Source of the DNA: Burkholderia sp. lig30 | GTDB taxonomy: Bacteria > Pseudomonadota > Gammaproteobacteria > Burkholderiales > Burkholderiaceae | Direction of reading: 5' to 3' | NCBI RefSeq assembly: GCF_000687455.2 | Contig: NZ_JGVW01000088.1 | Span: forward strand, 1 to 64,000 | DNA length: 64,000 bases | In this document: positions 1 through 7,622 of the stretch, piece by piece | How positions within the stretch are numbered: the stretch's first letter is position 1 | How the letters are laid out: each line of letters starts with the position of its first letter | Program-made: the position numbers and the translations under genes | Notes under the pieces: model-generated | What the model saw: only the letters and a program-made list of their open reading frames with translations | Told to the model about the DNA's origin: nothing | Database searches by the model: none

Positions 1-4
1 CCTC

Positions 5-874
5 ATGCCAACCCACGCCCCCGACCTCGCCTCCGCCAACGAAACCCCGCTTCCGGTTCCGCTGATCGCCGCCGCCGTCGACGTCCTGTCGCGCGCCGAC
101 TCATTGCTCGTCACGGCCGGCGCCGGCATGGGCGTCGACTCCGGCCTGCCGGACTTTCGCGGCACCGAAGGCTTCTGGCGCGCGTATCCCGCGCTACGCC
201 ACGAGGGCTACGAATTCCACGAGATCGCGTCGCCGCGCGCGTTCCGCGACCGGCCGCGCCTCGCATGGGGCTTCTATGGCCATCGCCTCGCGCTCTACCG
301 CGCGATCGTTCCGCACGCGGGCTTCGAGATTCTGCGCCGCTGGATCGACGCGATGCCGAACGGCGGCTTCGTGCTGACGAGCAACGTCGACGGGCAATTC
401 CAGAAAGCCGGCTTCGATCCCGCGCGCATCGTCGAGATCCACGGATCGATCCATGCGATGCAGTGCCTGGAGACCTGCTCGGGCCACACGTGGGATGCCG
501 TCCCGTTCGCGCCGGACGTCGACGCCCGCACCTGCGGCCTCGTCGGCGAGCTGCCCGCGTGTCCGCGCTGCGGCGGCCTCGCGCGGCCGAACATCCTGAT
601 GTTCAACGACGTCGAATGGATCGGCACGCGCTACGACGCGCAGGATCAGGCGCTGCGCGACTGGCTCGCCGGCGCCGGGCGGGTGGCCGTGGTCGAGGTG
701 GGGGCGGGGACGGCGATTCCGACCGTGCGTCTCATCGGCGAACGGGTCGCCACCGAGATGATCCGCATCAACGCGCGCGAGGCGCACGCGCGGCGCGCGC
801 GCGTGATCGGCCTGCAGGGCGGCGCGCTGGCGACGCTGGACGCGCTCGACCGCGCGTGGCAGGCCCGCGGCTGA
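5..874 (+). CDS. Sir2-family NAD-dependent protein deacylase
   Basis: A sirtuin of 289 residues, predicted to remove acyl groups from lysines using NAD+. The NAD-binding motif GAGMGVDSG lies at residues 39-47 and is followed by LPDFRG. SNVDGQ is at 126-131 and the catalytic histidine is H146 in EIHGS. A four-cysteine zinc site is visible as C154, C158, C186 and C189; the first pair is spaced CxxxC instead of the usual CxxC, which is unusual. Only four bases precede the ATG, so a start further upstream, outside the window, cannot be excluded. It converges with the S53 protease gene, and a GC-rich hairpin without a T-run lies at 862-887 between them. Substrate unknown. Confidence 0.85.
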   Translation: MPTHAPDLASANETPLPVPLIAAAVDVLSRADSLLVTAGAGMGVDSGLPDFRGTEGFWRAYPALRHEGYEFHEIASPRAFRDRPRLAWGFYGHRLALYRAIVPHAGFEILRRWIDAMPNGGFVLTSNVDGQFQKAGFDPARIVEIHGSIHAMQCLETCSGHTWDAVPFAPDVDARTCGLVGELPACPRCGGLARPNILMFNDVEWIGTRYDAQDQALRDWLAGAGRVAVVEVGAGTAIPTVRLIGERVATEMIRINAREAHARRARVIGLQGGALATLDALDRAWQARG

Positions 875-895
875 CCCGCCGCGGGCCGCGTGCGA

Positions 896-2113
896 TTACG
901 GCTGCGCGACGAGCGCCTGCATGAGATAAGGCACGTGCGGCGCGCCGAGCCCGGTCACGTAGTCGTAGCCGCCTGCAGCGGTGCAGATCGTGCCGCAGTT
1001 GCCGTTGGTGCCGGTCGTCACGTCGTGATAGTCGCTGCCGTACGCGCTTGCCCCGGCCGCATACAGCGTGTTGTACGTGCCGCTCAGCACGTGCTTGCCG
1101 GCCGCGGTGCGCAGCGAATTGGCGATCGCGAAAAGCGCCGCCCACTGCGGTGCACCCGCGCTCGTGCCGCCGACCTCGAACCAGCCCGCCTGCCGCTGAT
1201 ACGTGACCGAGTCGTACACCGCGAATCCCGTGGACGGGTTCGCGTCGTAGCTCACGTCCGGCACGCCCCGCTTGCCGGCGACCGGGATCGGCCACGTGGA
1301 TTGCCCGGCCGGCTCCGGCTCGTAGCTGCTGACGCCGCCGCCGCTGCCGTTCCAGGCGGTCTCGCCGAGGTAATTGCCGTAGCCGTCGGCGGACAGCGTC
1401 GTGCCGCCGACGCCGACGACGTACGGCGACACCGCCGGATATTCGGTGCCGTTGCCGCTATCGCCCGACGATGCGACGAACGTGACGCCCGCCGGCGTGC
1501 GGAAGTGGCTGTCGTAGCTGGTCTCGCCGCTGAACTCGTTGCCCCCGAAGCTCATCGACACGACGGACGCACCGCGCTTCACCGCGACGTCGACTGCCGT
1601 CATCAGGTCGTTGAAGCTGTTCGACGCGGCTTCGACGAGGACGATCTTCGCTTTCGGCGCGATCGCGTGCGCCCACTCGACGTCGAGCGCCATTTCGAGC
1701 GACCAGCCCGCGTTCGAGGGCGGCCTGATACCGCTCGCGTAGACCTTCGTGAAGCAGCCGTTCTGGCTGGTGCAGGCCGGCAGCGAGAACGTGTTGCTGA
1801 ACACGCCGAGATCGGACTCGATTTTCGGATCGTCATAGGCGTCGATGATGGCGATCACCATGCCGTCGCCGCCGTTCGCCACGGCGTCGAAGCCGTATGC
1901 GTGCCGCACGACGGACGGCGTCAGGCCGGTGACGATGGCCGTGCTGGCGTTCGCCTTCACCTTCGTGTGGAACGGCGGCCGGGCGAAGCCCTTCTGCACG
2001 CGGGTGCCTTCGATGTACGACGGCGTGTCGCCCTGGGCGAACGCGATGGCCGATGCCAGAAGCGGCATGCAGAGCACCGTCGTCAATATGGACGGCAGGG
2101 TTTTTCGCTTCAT
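896..2113 (-). CDS. Exported S53 (sedolisin-type) serine protease
   Basis: 405 residues. An N-terminal signal peptide (about residues 1-27, ending AFAQ) precedes a peptidase S53 catalytic domain. The Ser-Glu-Asp site is complete: E140 and D144 (spaced ExxxD), the oxyanion aspartate D218 in SSGDSG, and S318 in GGTSAGAP. The C-terminal calcium-site signature YDYVTGLGAP is present. Family members are usually made with a pro-kumamolisin activation domain of well over 150 residues; only about 35 residues separate the signal peptide from the catalytic fold here, so that prodomain is missing. The start at 2113 is chosen because GGAG lies upstream and the signal peptide follows at once. Likely a secreted acid peptidase; substrate unknown. 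Confidence 0.85.
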   Translation of the reverse strand: MKRKTLPSILTTVLCMPLLASAIAFAQGDTPSYIEGTRVQKGFARPPFHTKVKANASTAIVTGLTPSVVRHAYGFDAVANGGDGMVIAIIDAYDDPKIESDLGVFSNTFSLPACTSQNGCFTKVYASGIRPPSNAGWSLEMALDVEWAHAIAPKAKIVLVEAASNSFNDLMTAVDVAVKRGASVVSMSFGGNEFSGETSYDSHFRTPAGVTFVASSGDSGNGTEYPAVSPYVVGVGGTTLSADGYGNYLGETAWNGSGGGVSSYEPEPAGQSTWPIPVAGKRGVPDVSYDANPSTGFAVYDSVTYQRQAGWFEVGGTSAGAPQWAALFAIANSLRTAAGKHVLSGTYNTLYAAGASAYGSDYHDVTTGTNGNCGTICTAAGGYDYVTGLGAPHVPYLMQALVAQP

Positions 2114-2589
2114 TTTGAATCTCCATGTCGGCGAGACGGCGCGACTCCGCGGAATTCTAGGAAAGATCCCGGGCAACTAGAAGCGATATCGGCGTAGCTC
2201 GGGAATTCCTTAGGGATGCAGATGCTGTGGAATCGCGGGTGAACGGGTGTTCTGGCGAATGCGGAGCGCACCTGGACATGGATTGCGATAAGCCGGGATA
2301 TAAATCTTGTTTTATTTATCGATTAATTCGCCGTATTTGAATAATTGAAATGACGACGTAATGAGCTGCGTAATGAACCGGAAAAGATGCGAGTGAGCAT
2401 TCGCTATGAACGACGGGGCTGCGAATCCGGCCGCACGTTCGCGCGCATTGCCGAAGCGGCGCAAATCCGCATAAAGTGCTTCGTACGCAGACGAAGGCGC
2501 CGTGCAGCCGCGCCCGGGCTGCGCCGTTCGCCGGGCGCCGCCGGCGTGCCGCGGCCGTGGTCGGGCCGCCCCATCGACGAGGAGCGGCC
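2114..2589. other. Intergenic region between S53 protease and crcB
   Basis: About 475 bases without a supportable gene. The centre (about 2290-2380) is clearly more AT-rich than the surroundings and probably holds the divergent promoters. The half next to crcB is very GC-rich. I looked for the conserved parts of a fluoride riboswitch before crcB and did not find them. Confidence 0.5.
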
Positions 2590-2976
2590 TTGCTATATTC
2601 GATCGTCGCAATCTTCATCGGCGCCGGGCTGGGCGCGCTGCTCCGCTGGTTCCTGAGTCTCGGCCTCAACGCGCTCCTTCCCGAGGTGCCGCTCGGCACG
2701 CTCGCCGCGAACCTGATCGGCGGCTATGTGATCGGTGTCGCCGCCGTGGCGTTCACGGCAAAAGCGGGGCTGCCGCCCGAGTGGCGGCTGTTCGTGATCA
2801 CCGGCTTCCTCGGCGGGCTGACGACGTTTTCGACCTATTCGGTCGAAGTGATGACGCACGCGCTGCAGGGCGAATTCGGGTGGGCGGTCGCGGTGGCTGC
2901 CCTACACTTGACGGGATCGTTCACGCTGACCGCGCTCGGCATGTGGACCGCCCGCGCGTGGCTGGTGGCGGCCTAG
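2590..2976 (+). CDS. crcB: Fluoride exporter CrcB (Fluc channel)
   Basis: 128-residue, four-helix membrane protein of the CrcB/Fluc family, which forms dimeric fluoride channels that lower cytoplasmic fluoride. Family signatures visible are the N-terminal [19 protein letters not shown] in helix 2 and the [13 protein letters not shown] stretch around the break in helix 3. The reading frame is open further upstream (an ATG at 2476), but that extension is basic and unlike the family. The TTG at 2590 directly follows GAGGAG and gives the normal family length, so I chose it. The DUF190 gene follows about 110 bases downstream, a pairing common for crcB. Confidence 0.9.
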   Translation: MLYSIVAIFIGAGLGALLRWFLSLGLNALLPEVPLGTLAANLIGGYVIGVAAVAFTAKAGLPPEWRLFVITGFLGGLTTFSTYSVEVMTHALQGEFGWAVAVAALHLTGSFTLTALGMWTARAWLVAA

Positions 2977-3085
2977 GCCCCGCGCCAGCCGGTTATTGGC
3001 ATGAACGGGCGGCAGGCACAGGCAGCAGGCGCGGGCGCTAGGCGGCACGATCAGGTGCCAGGCAGCAGGCGATCGGAGGCTCGGG

Positions 3086-3418
3086 ATGGACAGGATCTTG
3101 TTGCGCTTCTACGTGCACGAGCAGCATCGCCTGCACTGGAAGCCGCTGTGGGAATGGCTGCTCGAGGAGGCGAACCGGATGGGCATCGCGGGCGGCTCGG
3201 CGTTCCGTGCGATGGCGGGCTTCGGCCAGCACCGGGTGCTGCACGAGGACCGCTTCTTCGAATTGCAGGGCTCGCTGACGATCGAAGTCGAATTCGTCGT
3301 CAGCGAAGACGAGGCGCAGCGCCTGCTCGCGCGGCTCGCGCAGGAAAAGCTGCGCGTGTGCTACGCGATGATTCCGGCACGCTTCGGCGTGATCGACACG
3401 CTCGGCGCGCCGGGCTAG
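3086..3418 (+). CDS. DUF190 family protein
   Basis: 110 residues, single domain, no signal peptide or membrane segment. It begins MDRILLRFYVHEQHR and has the GGSAFRAMAGFG region typical of DUF190 (PII-like fold) proteins, followed by an alternating beta/alpha pattern. DUF190 genes often lie beside crcB, as here, and a role connected with fluoride or ion homeostasis is usually proposed from that context alone. The biochemical function is not known. It converges on the YggT gene with about 65 bases between. Confidence 0.8.
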   Translation: MDRILLRFYVHEQHRLHWKPLWEWLLEEANRMGIAGGSAFRAMAGFGQHRVLHEDRFFELQGSLTIEVEFVVSEDEAQRLLARLAQEKLRVCYAMIPARFGVIDTLGAPG

Positions 3419-3484
3419 GGCATGTTTCTGCCGTCGAATCGGCGCGAACGAGGCCCGGTGGCGCCGGGCGGGCACCGCCTTCGG

Positions 3485-4048
3485 TCAGATGCCGAACAGC
3501 GTCAGCGAAACCGCGGCGCGGGTGACGACCATCAGCAGCACCTGCACGATCACGAACAGCAGGATCGGCGACAGGTCGATGCCGCCCAGGTGCGGGATCA
3601 CGCGGCGCAGCGGATTGAGAAACGGCGCGGTCAGCTGATAGAGGATCGGCATGGCCGGCGAGCGCGGATTGAGCCACGACAGCAGCGCCATCAGGATCGT
3701 CATCCAGATGACGAGGTTCAGTGCCCACTTCAGGACGGTCAGCAGCGCGACGATGGCGATCGTCGGCGCGAGCGCGAGCGGATCGACGCCCGCCATCGCG
3801 ATCATCAGCACCACGTACACGAGCGCGGTGAGAATCGAGGCGACGACGCTTGCCCAGTCGATGCCGCGCACGCCGGGAATCACATGGCGCAGCGGCAGCA
3901 CCAGCCAGTTGGTCGCCTGCAGCACGGCCTGCGTGACGGGGTTGTAGGGCGGCACGCGCACGGCCTGCATCCAGATCCGCAGGATCAGCGCGGCGCCGAA
4001 CAGCGTGAAAAGTGTATTGAGCAGAAAACGGGCGATCTCGCCGAGCAT
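3485..4048 (-). CDS. YggT family integral membrane protein
   Basis: 187 residues with two YGGT repeats. Each has a hydrophobic helix followed by a short amphipathic part ending in LRHVIP (first repeat) or LRRVIPHLGGIDLSP (second repeat). Four or more membrane helices are predicted by eye. YggT proteins are linked to osmotic and potassium stress tolerance and to cell-surface processes, but the mechanism is not established. The start at 4048 has AAGGA about ten bases upstream; the frame is open further upstream, but that part is Arg-rich and not membrane-like. The DUF2520 gene lies upstream on the same strand, about 80 bases away. Confidence 0.85.
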   Translation of the reverse strand: MLGEIARFLLNTLFTLFGAALILRIWMQAVRVPPYNPVTQAVLQATNWLVLPLRHVIPGVRGIDWASVVASILTALVYVVLMIAMAGVDPLALAPTIAIVALLTVLKWALNLVIWMTILMALLSWLNPRSPAMPILYQLTAPFLNPLRRVIPHLGGIDLSPILLFVIVQVLLMVVTRAAVSLTLFGI

Positions 4049-4127
4049 CGTTGGAATCCTTCTTATACAGTCGAGTAGCGTGCGGCCGCCACCGCCGGAC
4101 GGCGGCGCATTGGCCGCCGACACCTTA

Positions 4128-5057
4128 TCACGGCTCGTCGCGCGAGGGGGAGGCGCCGGCTGTCGCACGCGCGAGCGATGCCTCGACGACGCCGGCCAGC
4201 GCCGCAAGCGACGCGGGCGGCGCCGCGCGCGTCGCGGCAAGCGCGACCGCCCGGCGGGTGAGCAGCGCATAGAGCGTCGCGTGGTCGCCGCCGCGCGCCT
4301 CGAGCAACGCGAGCTGGCGCTCGACAATGTTCGTGTCGCCGCGCGACACCGGCCCGGAGAGCGCGTTCGCCAGCCCCTTCTCGCGCGCCGTCTCGATCGT
4401 GCCGGCGAGCATCGGCAGCAGCGCGCGCAGCGCGTCGTCCTCGTCGAAGCCGAGGCCGCGCCACAGTTCCACCGCCTCGGCGAGCCCGCACAGCGCGAAG
4501 CTGGCCGCGTAATGCGCGGCGGCGTGATAGAGCATCCGGCCGCCCGCCGGAATCGACAGCGGATGGCAGCCGAGCGCCGCGGCGAGGCGTGTGAGGACCG
4601 CGTGCAGCGCGCCGTCCGCTTCGATCGTGACCGAGCAGCCGTCGATGCGCGTCAGGTCGGCGTCGCCGCCGCCGAACAGGTACAGCGGATGGAACCCGCC
4701 CGTCGCCGCGCCCTGTTGCCGCGCCGGTTGCAGGAGCTCGACGCTCGACGCGCCGCTGCAGTGCACGAGCGCCTGCCGCCCGGCACGCGATGTGTCGAAG
4801 CGCAGACCCTGCGCCGTCGCGGCGAGATGGTCGTCGGGCACGGTGAGGAAAATCAGCTCGGCCGCGTCGGCCACGTGCTGCGGCGTCTCGACCGCCCGGC
4901 AGCCGTCGATGCGCGCGGCGAGGGTGGCCGCCGATGCCGGCGTGCGGCTCGCCACTGCGACGACGGGAAAGCCGGCCTGCGCGAAACGCTGCGCGACGCA
5001 GCGCGCGAGACGGCCGGCGCCGATGAAGCCGAGACGGGGCGTGGCGGATAGGGACAT
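4128..5057 (-). CDS. Rossmann-like/DUF2520 NAD(P)-binding protein
   Basis: 309 residues. The N-terminal Rossmann-like domain carries GFIGAGRLA at residues 10-18, a dinucleotide-binding turn like that of ProC and 6-phosphogluconate dehydrogenase relatives. A C-terminal helical DUF2520 domain contains the YHAAAHYAAS segment. These proteins are often annotated as oxidoreductases, but the substrate is not established. The start at 5057 is the last methionine before the dinucleotide fold; the frame is open to 5165, but the extra part has no family features. No strong Shine-Dalgarno sequence is visible, so the start is uncertain by a few codons. Confidence 0.8.
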   Translation of the reverse strand: MSLSATPRLGFIGAGRLARCVAQRFAQAGFPVVAVASRTPASAATLAARIDGCRAVETPQHVADAAELIFLTVPDDHLAATAQGLRFDTSRAGRQALVHCSGASSVELLQPARQQGAATGGFHPLYLFGGGDADLTRIDGCSVTIEADGALHAVLTRLAAALGCHPLSIPAGGRMLYHAAAHYAASFALCGLAEAVELWRGLGFDEDDALRALLPMLAGTIETAREKGLANALSGPVSRGDTNIVERQLALLEARGGDHATLYALLTRRAVALAATRAAPPASLAALAGVVEASLARATAGASPSRDEP

Positions 5058-5440
5058 GGCGAAACGGGGAGCAGAGAAGGGAAAGGGCGCCAGTATCGCA
5101 GGATTGATCGCCGGCGCGTCGGCCCCGCAGCGTTGGCTATTTGTCTCGAAATTGTAATCATTCATTACGTGTCCGGCGCGCCGCCACGTGCGCGAATCGG
5201 CAAGAATGACCGATCGGCGCGGTCCGCTTCGTCCCGTCTGACGGAATCATGCGACCTTTGCGGGTGTCCGTCGGGTGCGCGCGATGCGCGGCGGGCGACC
5301 CGCACGGCCGCCCAATTGCAATTTGCAACAAATGCGGGTGCCGAGAGGGGCGGGTTTTCGCTACATTGGCTGCATGCGACGCGCATGCGCGCGATTGCCG
5401 ACAGGTGCGGACCTGGTGCCGCCCCAGCAGGAGAATCGAA
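5058..5440. other. Intergenic region upstream of exported Tyr/Pro-rich protein
   Basis: About 380 bases without a supportable gene. It contains a short inverted repeat GTAAT-N5-ATTAC near 5155-5169 and a direct repeat TTGCAA-T-TTGCAA near 5320-5335. Promoters for the flanking divergent genes are expected here, but I cannot assign a clear -35/-10 pair. Confidence 0.45.
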
Positions 5441-5734
5441 GTGAAGAAGCTCATTCCGTTCATCGCCGCCGCAGCGCTCGGCCTGGGGGCCGCCAGCGCC
5501 GCGCAGGCACACGTGTCGATCGGGGTCGGCATCGGGGTTCCGGCCTACCCGGCCTACCCGGTCTATGCGGCGCCGCCGCCCGTCTATTACGCGCCGCCGC
5601 CGCCCGTGTATTACGCTCCGCCGCCAGCGGTCTACTATCCGCCGCCTGGTGTCGTCGTCGGCGGATATTGGGGGGGCGGTCCGTACTGGCGTCACCATGG
5701 CTACTATCGAGGAGGCGGCCACTGGCGCCGCTGA
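5441..5734 (+). CDS. Small exported Tyr/Pro-rich repeat protein
   Basis: 97 residues starting with GTG, preceded by AGGAGA at a good distance. Residues 1-23 form a signal peptide ending AAQA. The mature part begins with a Gly/Val-rich strand, then has tandem units of the form PPPVYYAPPP (three imperfect copies with AVYYPPP last), then a Gly/Trp/His/Arg-rich tail with YWGGGPYW and GGHWRR. It is probably periplasmic or outer-surface and unstructured. I recognise it only as a type of exported protein often seen in Burkholderia; no function can be assigned. An intrinsic terminator follows at 5782-5820. Confidence 0.75.
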   Translation: MKKLIPFIAAAALGLGAASAAQAHVSIGVGIGVPAYPAYPVYAAPPPVYYAPPPPVYYAPPPAVYYPPPGVVVGGYWGGGPYWRHHGYYRGGGHWRR

Positions 5735-5781
5735 TCGCCCGCTGATTTGCCACCCTCGCGCGGCATGACCGCGCGTGGCCT

Positions 5782-5820
5782 ACGGCGCAACGTCCCTGGC
5801 GGGAGGCTGCGCCGTTTTTT
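5782..5820 (+). terminator. Rho-independent terminator
   Basis: Perfect stem ACGGCGCA (5782-5789) with TGCGCCGT (5808-5815), followed by six T residues. It ends the transcript of the small exported protein and separates it from the dehydratase gene, which supports a start for that gene downstream of this point. Confidence 0.85.
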
Positions 5821-5870
5821 CGTTTGGGCGGCCGGGGCCTCGCTCGTCAAGCATCGGCAAAGCTGGGACA

Positions 5871-6878
5871 ATGCAATTCCTTCCAGCCACGGCCACAGCC
5901 CCGAACGCGATGCCCGTCCTGCCTGCTCCGACCTTCGATGATGTCGTCGACGCCGCCGCCCGGCTCGATGGCGCCGCACACCGCACCCCCGTCCTGACGT
6001 CCCGCACTGCCGATGCGCGCACCGGCGCGACGCTGTTCTTCAAGTGCGAGAACTTCCAGCGGATGGGCGCGTTCAAGTTCCGCGGCGCGTACTACGCGAT
6101 TTCCCGCTTCGACGCCGAGCAGCGCCGCGCGGGCGTGCTCACGTATTCGTCGGGCAACCACGCGCAGGCGATCGCGCTCGCCGCGAAGCTCGCGGGCATC
6201 CGCGCGACGATCGTGATGCCGCACGATGCGCCCGCCGCCAAGCTCGACGCGACCCGGGGCTATGGCGGCGAGGTGATCACCTACGACCGCTATACGGAAA
6301 ACCGCGAGGAAATCGGCGCGCGGCTCGCGCAGGAGCGCGGCATGACGCTGATCCCGCCTTACGACCACCCGCACGTGATCGCGGGGCAGGGCACGGCGGC
6401 GAAGGAACTGATCGACGAGGTCGGGCCGCTCGACATGCTCGTCGTGTGCCTCGGCGGCGGCGGATTGCTGGCGGGCAGCGCGCTGTCGGCCGCGGCGCTC
6501 GCGCCGGCGTGCAGCGTCGTCGGCGTCGAGCCGGAGGCCGGCAACGACGGCCAGCAGTCGCTCGCGCGCGGCGAGATCGTGCACATTCCCGCGCCGCGCA
6601 CGATCGCGGACGGCGCGGCGTCGACGCATCTGGGCGCGTACAACTTCCCGATCATCCAGCGGCTCGTCGAGCGGATCGTCACGGTCAGCGACGCGCAGCT
6701 CGTCGGCACGATGCGTTTCTTCGCGGAGCGGATGAAGATGGTGGTGGAGCCGACCGGCTGTCTCGCGGCCGCCGCGGCGCTCGACGGCGTGCTGCCGGTC
6801 GCGGGCAAGCGGGTGGGGGTGCTGGTGAGCGGCGGGAACGTCGATCTCGCGCGCTACGCCGGGTTCCTGCACGGCTGA
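5871..6878 (+). CDS. PLP-dependent threonine/serine dehydratase family enzyme
   Basis: 335 residues, fold-type II PLP enzyme of the catabolic threonine dehydratase / serine racemase group. The PLP lysine is K69 in GAFKFRGAYY. The substrate loop SSGNHAQ and the phosphate-binding GGGGLLAG are present, and LVSGGNVD near the C-terminus is typical. There is no C-terminal ACT-like regulatory domain, so it is not the allosteric biosynthetic IlvA form. Likely reaction: deamination of L-threonine or L-serine to the 2-oxo acid; racemase or threo-3-hydroxyaspartate lyase activity is equally possible from sequence. The start at 5871 lies after the terminator; an alternative ATG is at 5910. Confidence 0.85.
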   Translation: MQFLPATATAPNAMPVLPAPTFDDVVDAAARLDGAAHRTPVLTSRTADARTGATLFFKCENFQRMGAFKFRGAYYAISRFDAEQRRAGVLTYSSGNHAQAIALAAKLAGIRATIVMPHDAPAAKLDATRGYGGEVITYDRYTENREEIGARLAQERGMTLIPPYDHPHVIAGQGTAAKELIDEVGPLDMLVVCLGGGGLLAGSALSAAALAPACSVVGVEPEAGNDGQQSLARGEIVHIPAPRTIADGAASTHLGAYNFPIIQRLVERIVTVSDAQLVGTMRFFAERMKMVVEPTGCLAAAAALDGVLPVAGKRVGVLVSGGNVDLARYAGFLHG

Positions 6879-6916
6879 ACGCCGCCCGGCCGGTGGCCGG
6901 CCCCGCTGCGGTGCGG

Positions 6917-7582
6917 TCAGGCCGCGTGAACGATCAGGTCGCGATAGCCGCTGACGATCACGCTGTACGAGAAATACGCGAACAGCAGCGCCGACACCAC
7001 GTGGCACGCGCGCATCAGCCCGGCGCCCGCGCGCTTGCGGCCGTGGCTTGCCAGCGTGCAGAGAAACAGCGTCCACGCGAGGCCGCCGAGGAAGAATCCC
7101 GACAGGAACACCGACGCCGTCGCCGGCGTGGTGGCGCCGGCCTTGGCAATCAGCGCGCCGCCGACCGCCGCGAACCACAGGATCGCGCTCGGCGACGACA
7201 TCGCGAGCACGATCCCGCGCACGAAGCTGCGCCGGGCGCTTGCGCGCGGCGCTTCCCCGTCGCCGGCGTCCGCCGGTGCGGATGCCGGCGCCAGCGCCTC
7301 GCGCGCCATTTTCCACGTCAGGTACAGCAGCACCGCGCCGCCGCCGATCCAGACCACCCAGCGCACCGCTTCGAACTGCAGCAGCACCGCCATCCCGGCG
7401 AGCGCGAGCGCCGCATAGGCCAGATCGCCGACGCATGAGCCGAGGCCGAGCCAGAAGCCCGGACGGAAGCCGTGCGACAGCGTGAGCGACAGCATCGCGA
7501 CATTGACGAGGCCGATGTCGAGGCACAGCGAGAGCGACAGGAAGAATCCGTCGGACAGCATCGAAGCGGGCGGGAAGTTCAT
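6917..7582 (-). CDS. LysE-family amino-acid exporter
   Basis: 221 residues, six hydrophobic helices arranged as in the LysE/RhtB exporter superfamily. The N-terminal part includes LSLCLDIGLVNVAML and a Gly-rich second helix (FRPGFWLGLGSCVGDLAYAALAL), which match family patterns. A charged loop of about 25 residues lies between helices 3 and 4. GAGGAACG upstream supports the start at 7582. It lies only 40 bases after ubiD on the same strand and is probably cotranscribed with it. Substrate not predictable; LysE relatives export basic or neutral amino acids. Confidence 0.85.
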   Translation of the reverse strand: MNFPPASMLSDGFFLSLSLCLDIGLVNVAMLSLTLSHGFRPGFWLGLGSCVGDLAYAALALAGMAVLLQFEAVRWVVWIGGGAVLLYLTWKMAREALAPASAPADAGDGEAPRASARRSFVRGIVLAMSSPSAILWFAAVGGALIAKAGATTPATASVFLSGFFLGGLAWTLFLCTLASHGRKRAGAGLMRACHVVSALLFAYFSYSVIVSGYRDLIVHAA

Positions 7583-7622
7583 CGTTCCTCGTGGAATTGC
7601 ATGAAGCGGGCGGCGCGCATGG

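Noticed and set aside
862-887. Hairpin GGCCCGCGG / CCGCGGGCC between the Sir2 and S53 genes
   Set aside because: No T-run; it is not an intrinsic terminator. May be chance in GC-rich DNA.
2476-2589. Longer N-terminus for CrcB beginning at 2476
   Set aside because: The added residues are basic and proline-rich, unlike CrcB; the TTG at 2590 follows a good Shine-Dalgarno sequence and gives the family length.
2480-2589. Fluoride riboswitch before crcB
   Set aside because: The conserved GC-rich pieces and the CTGATG element were not found by eye.
5847-7526. Very long antisense open frame (559 codons) against the dehydratase and LysE region, and others like it at 15193-17451, 18737-20923, 36812-39076 and 43486-45831
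   Set aside because: They lie opposite genes with clear protein families. High G+C third positions create long open frames on the opposite strand; their products are Arg- and Ala-rich with no domain.
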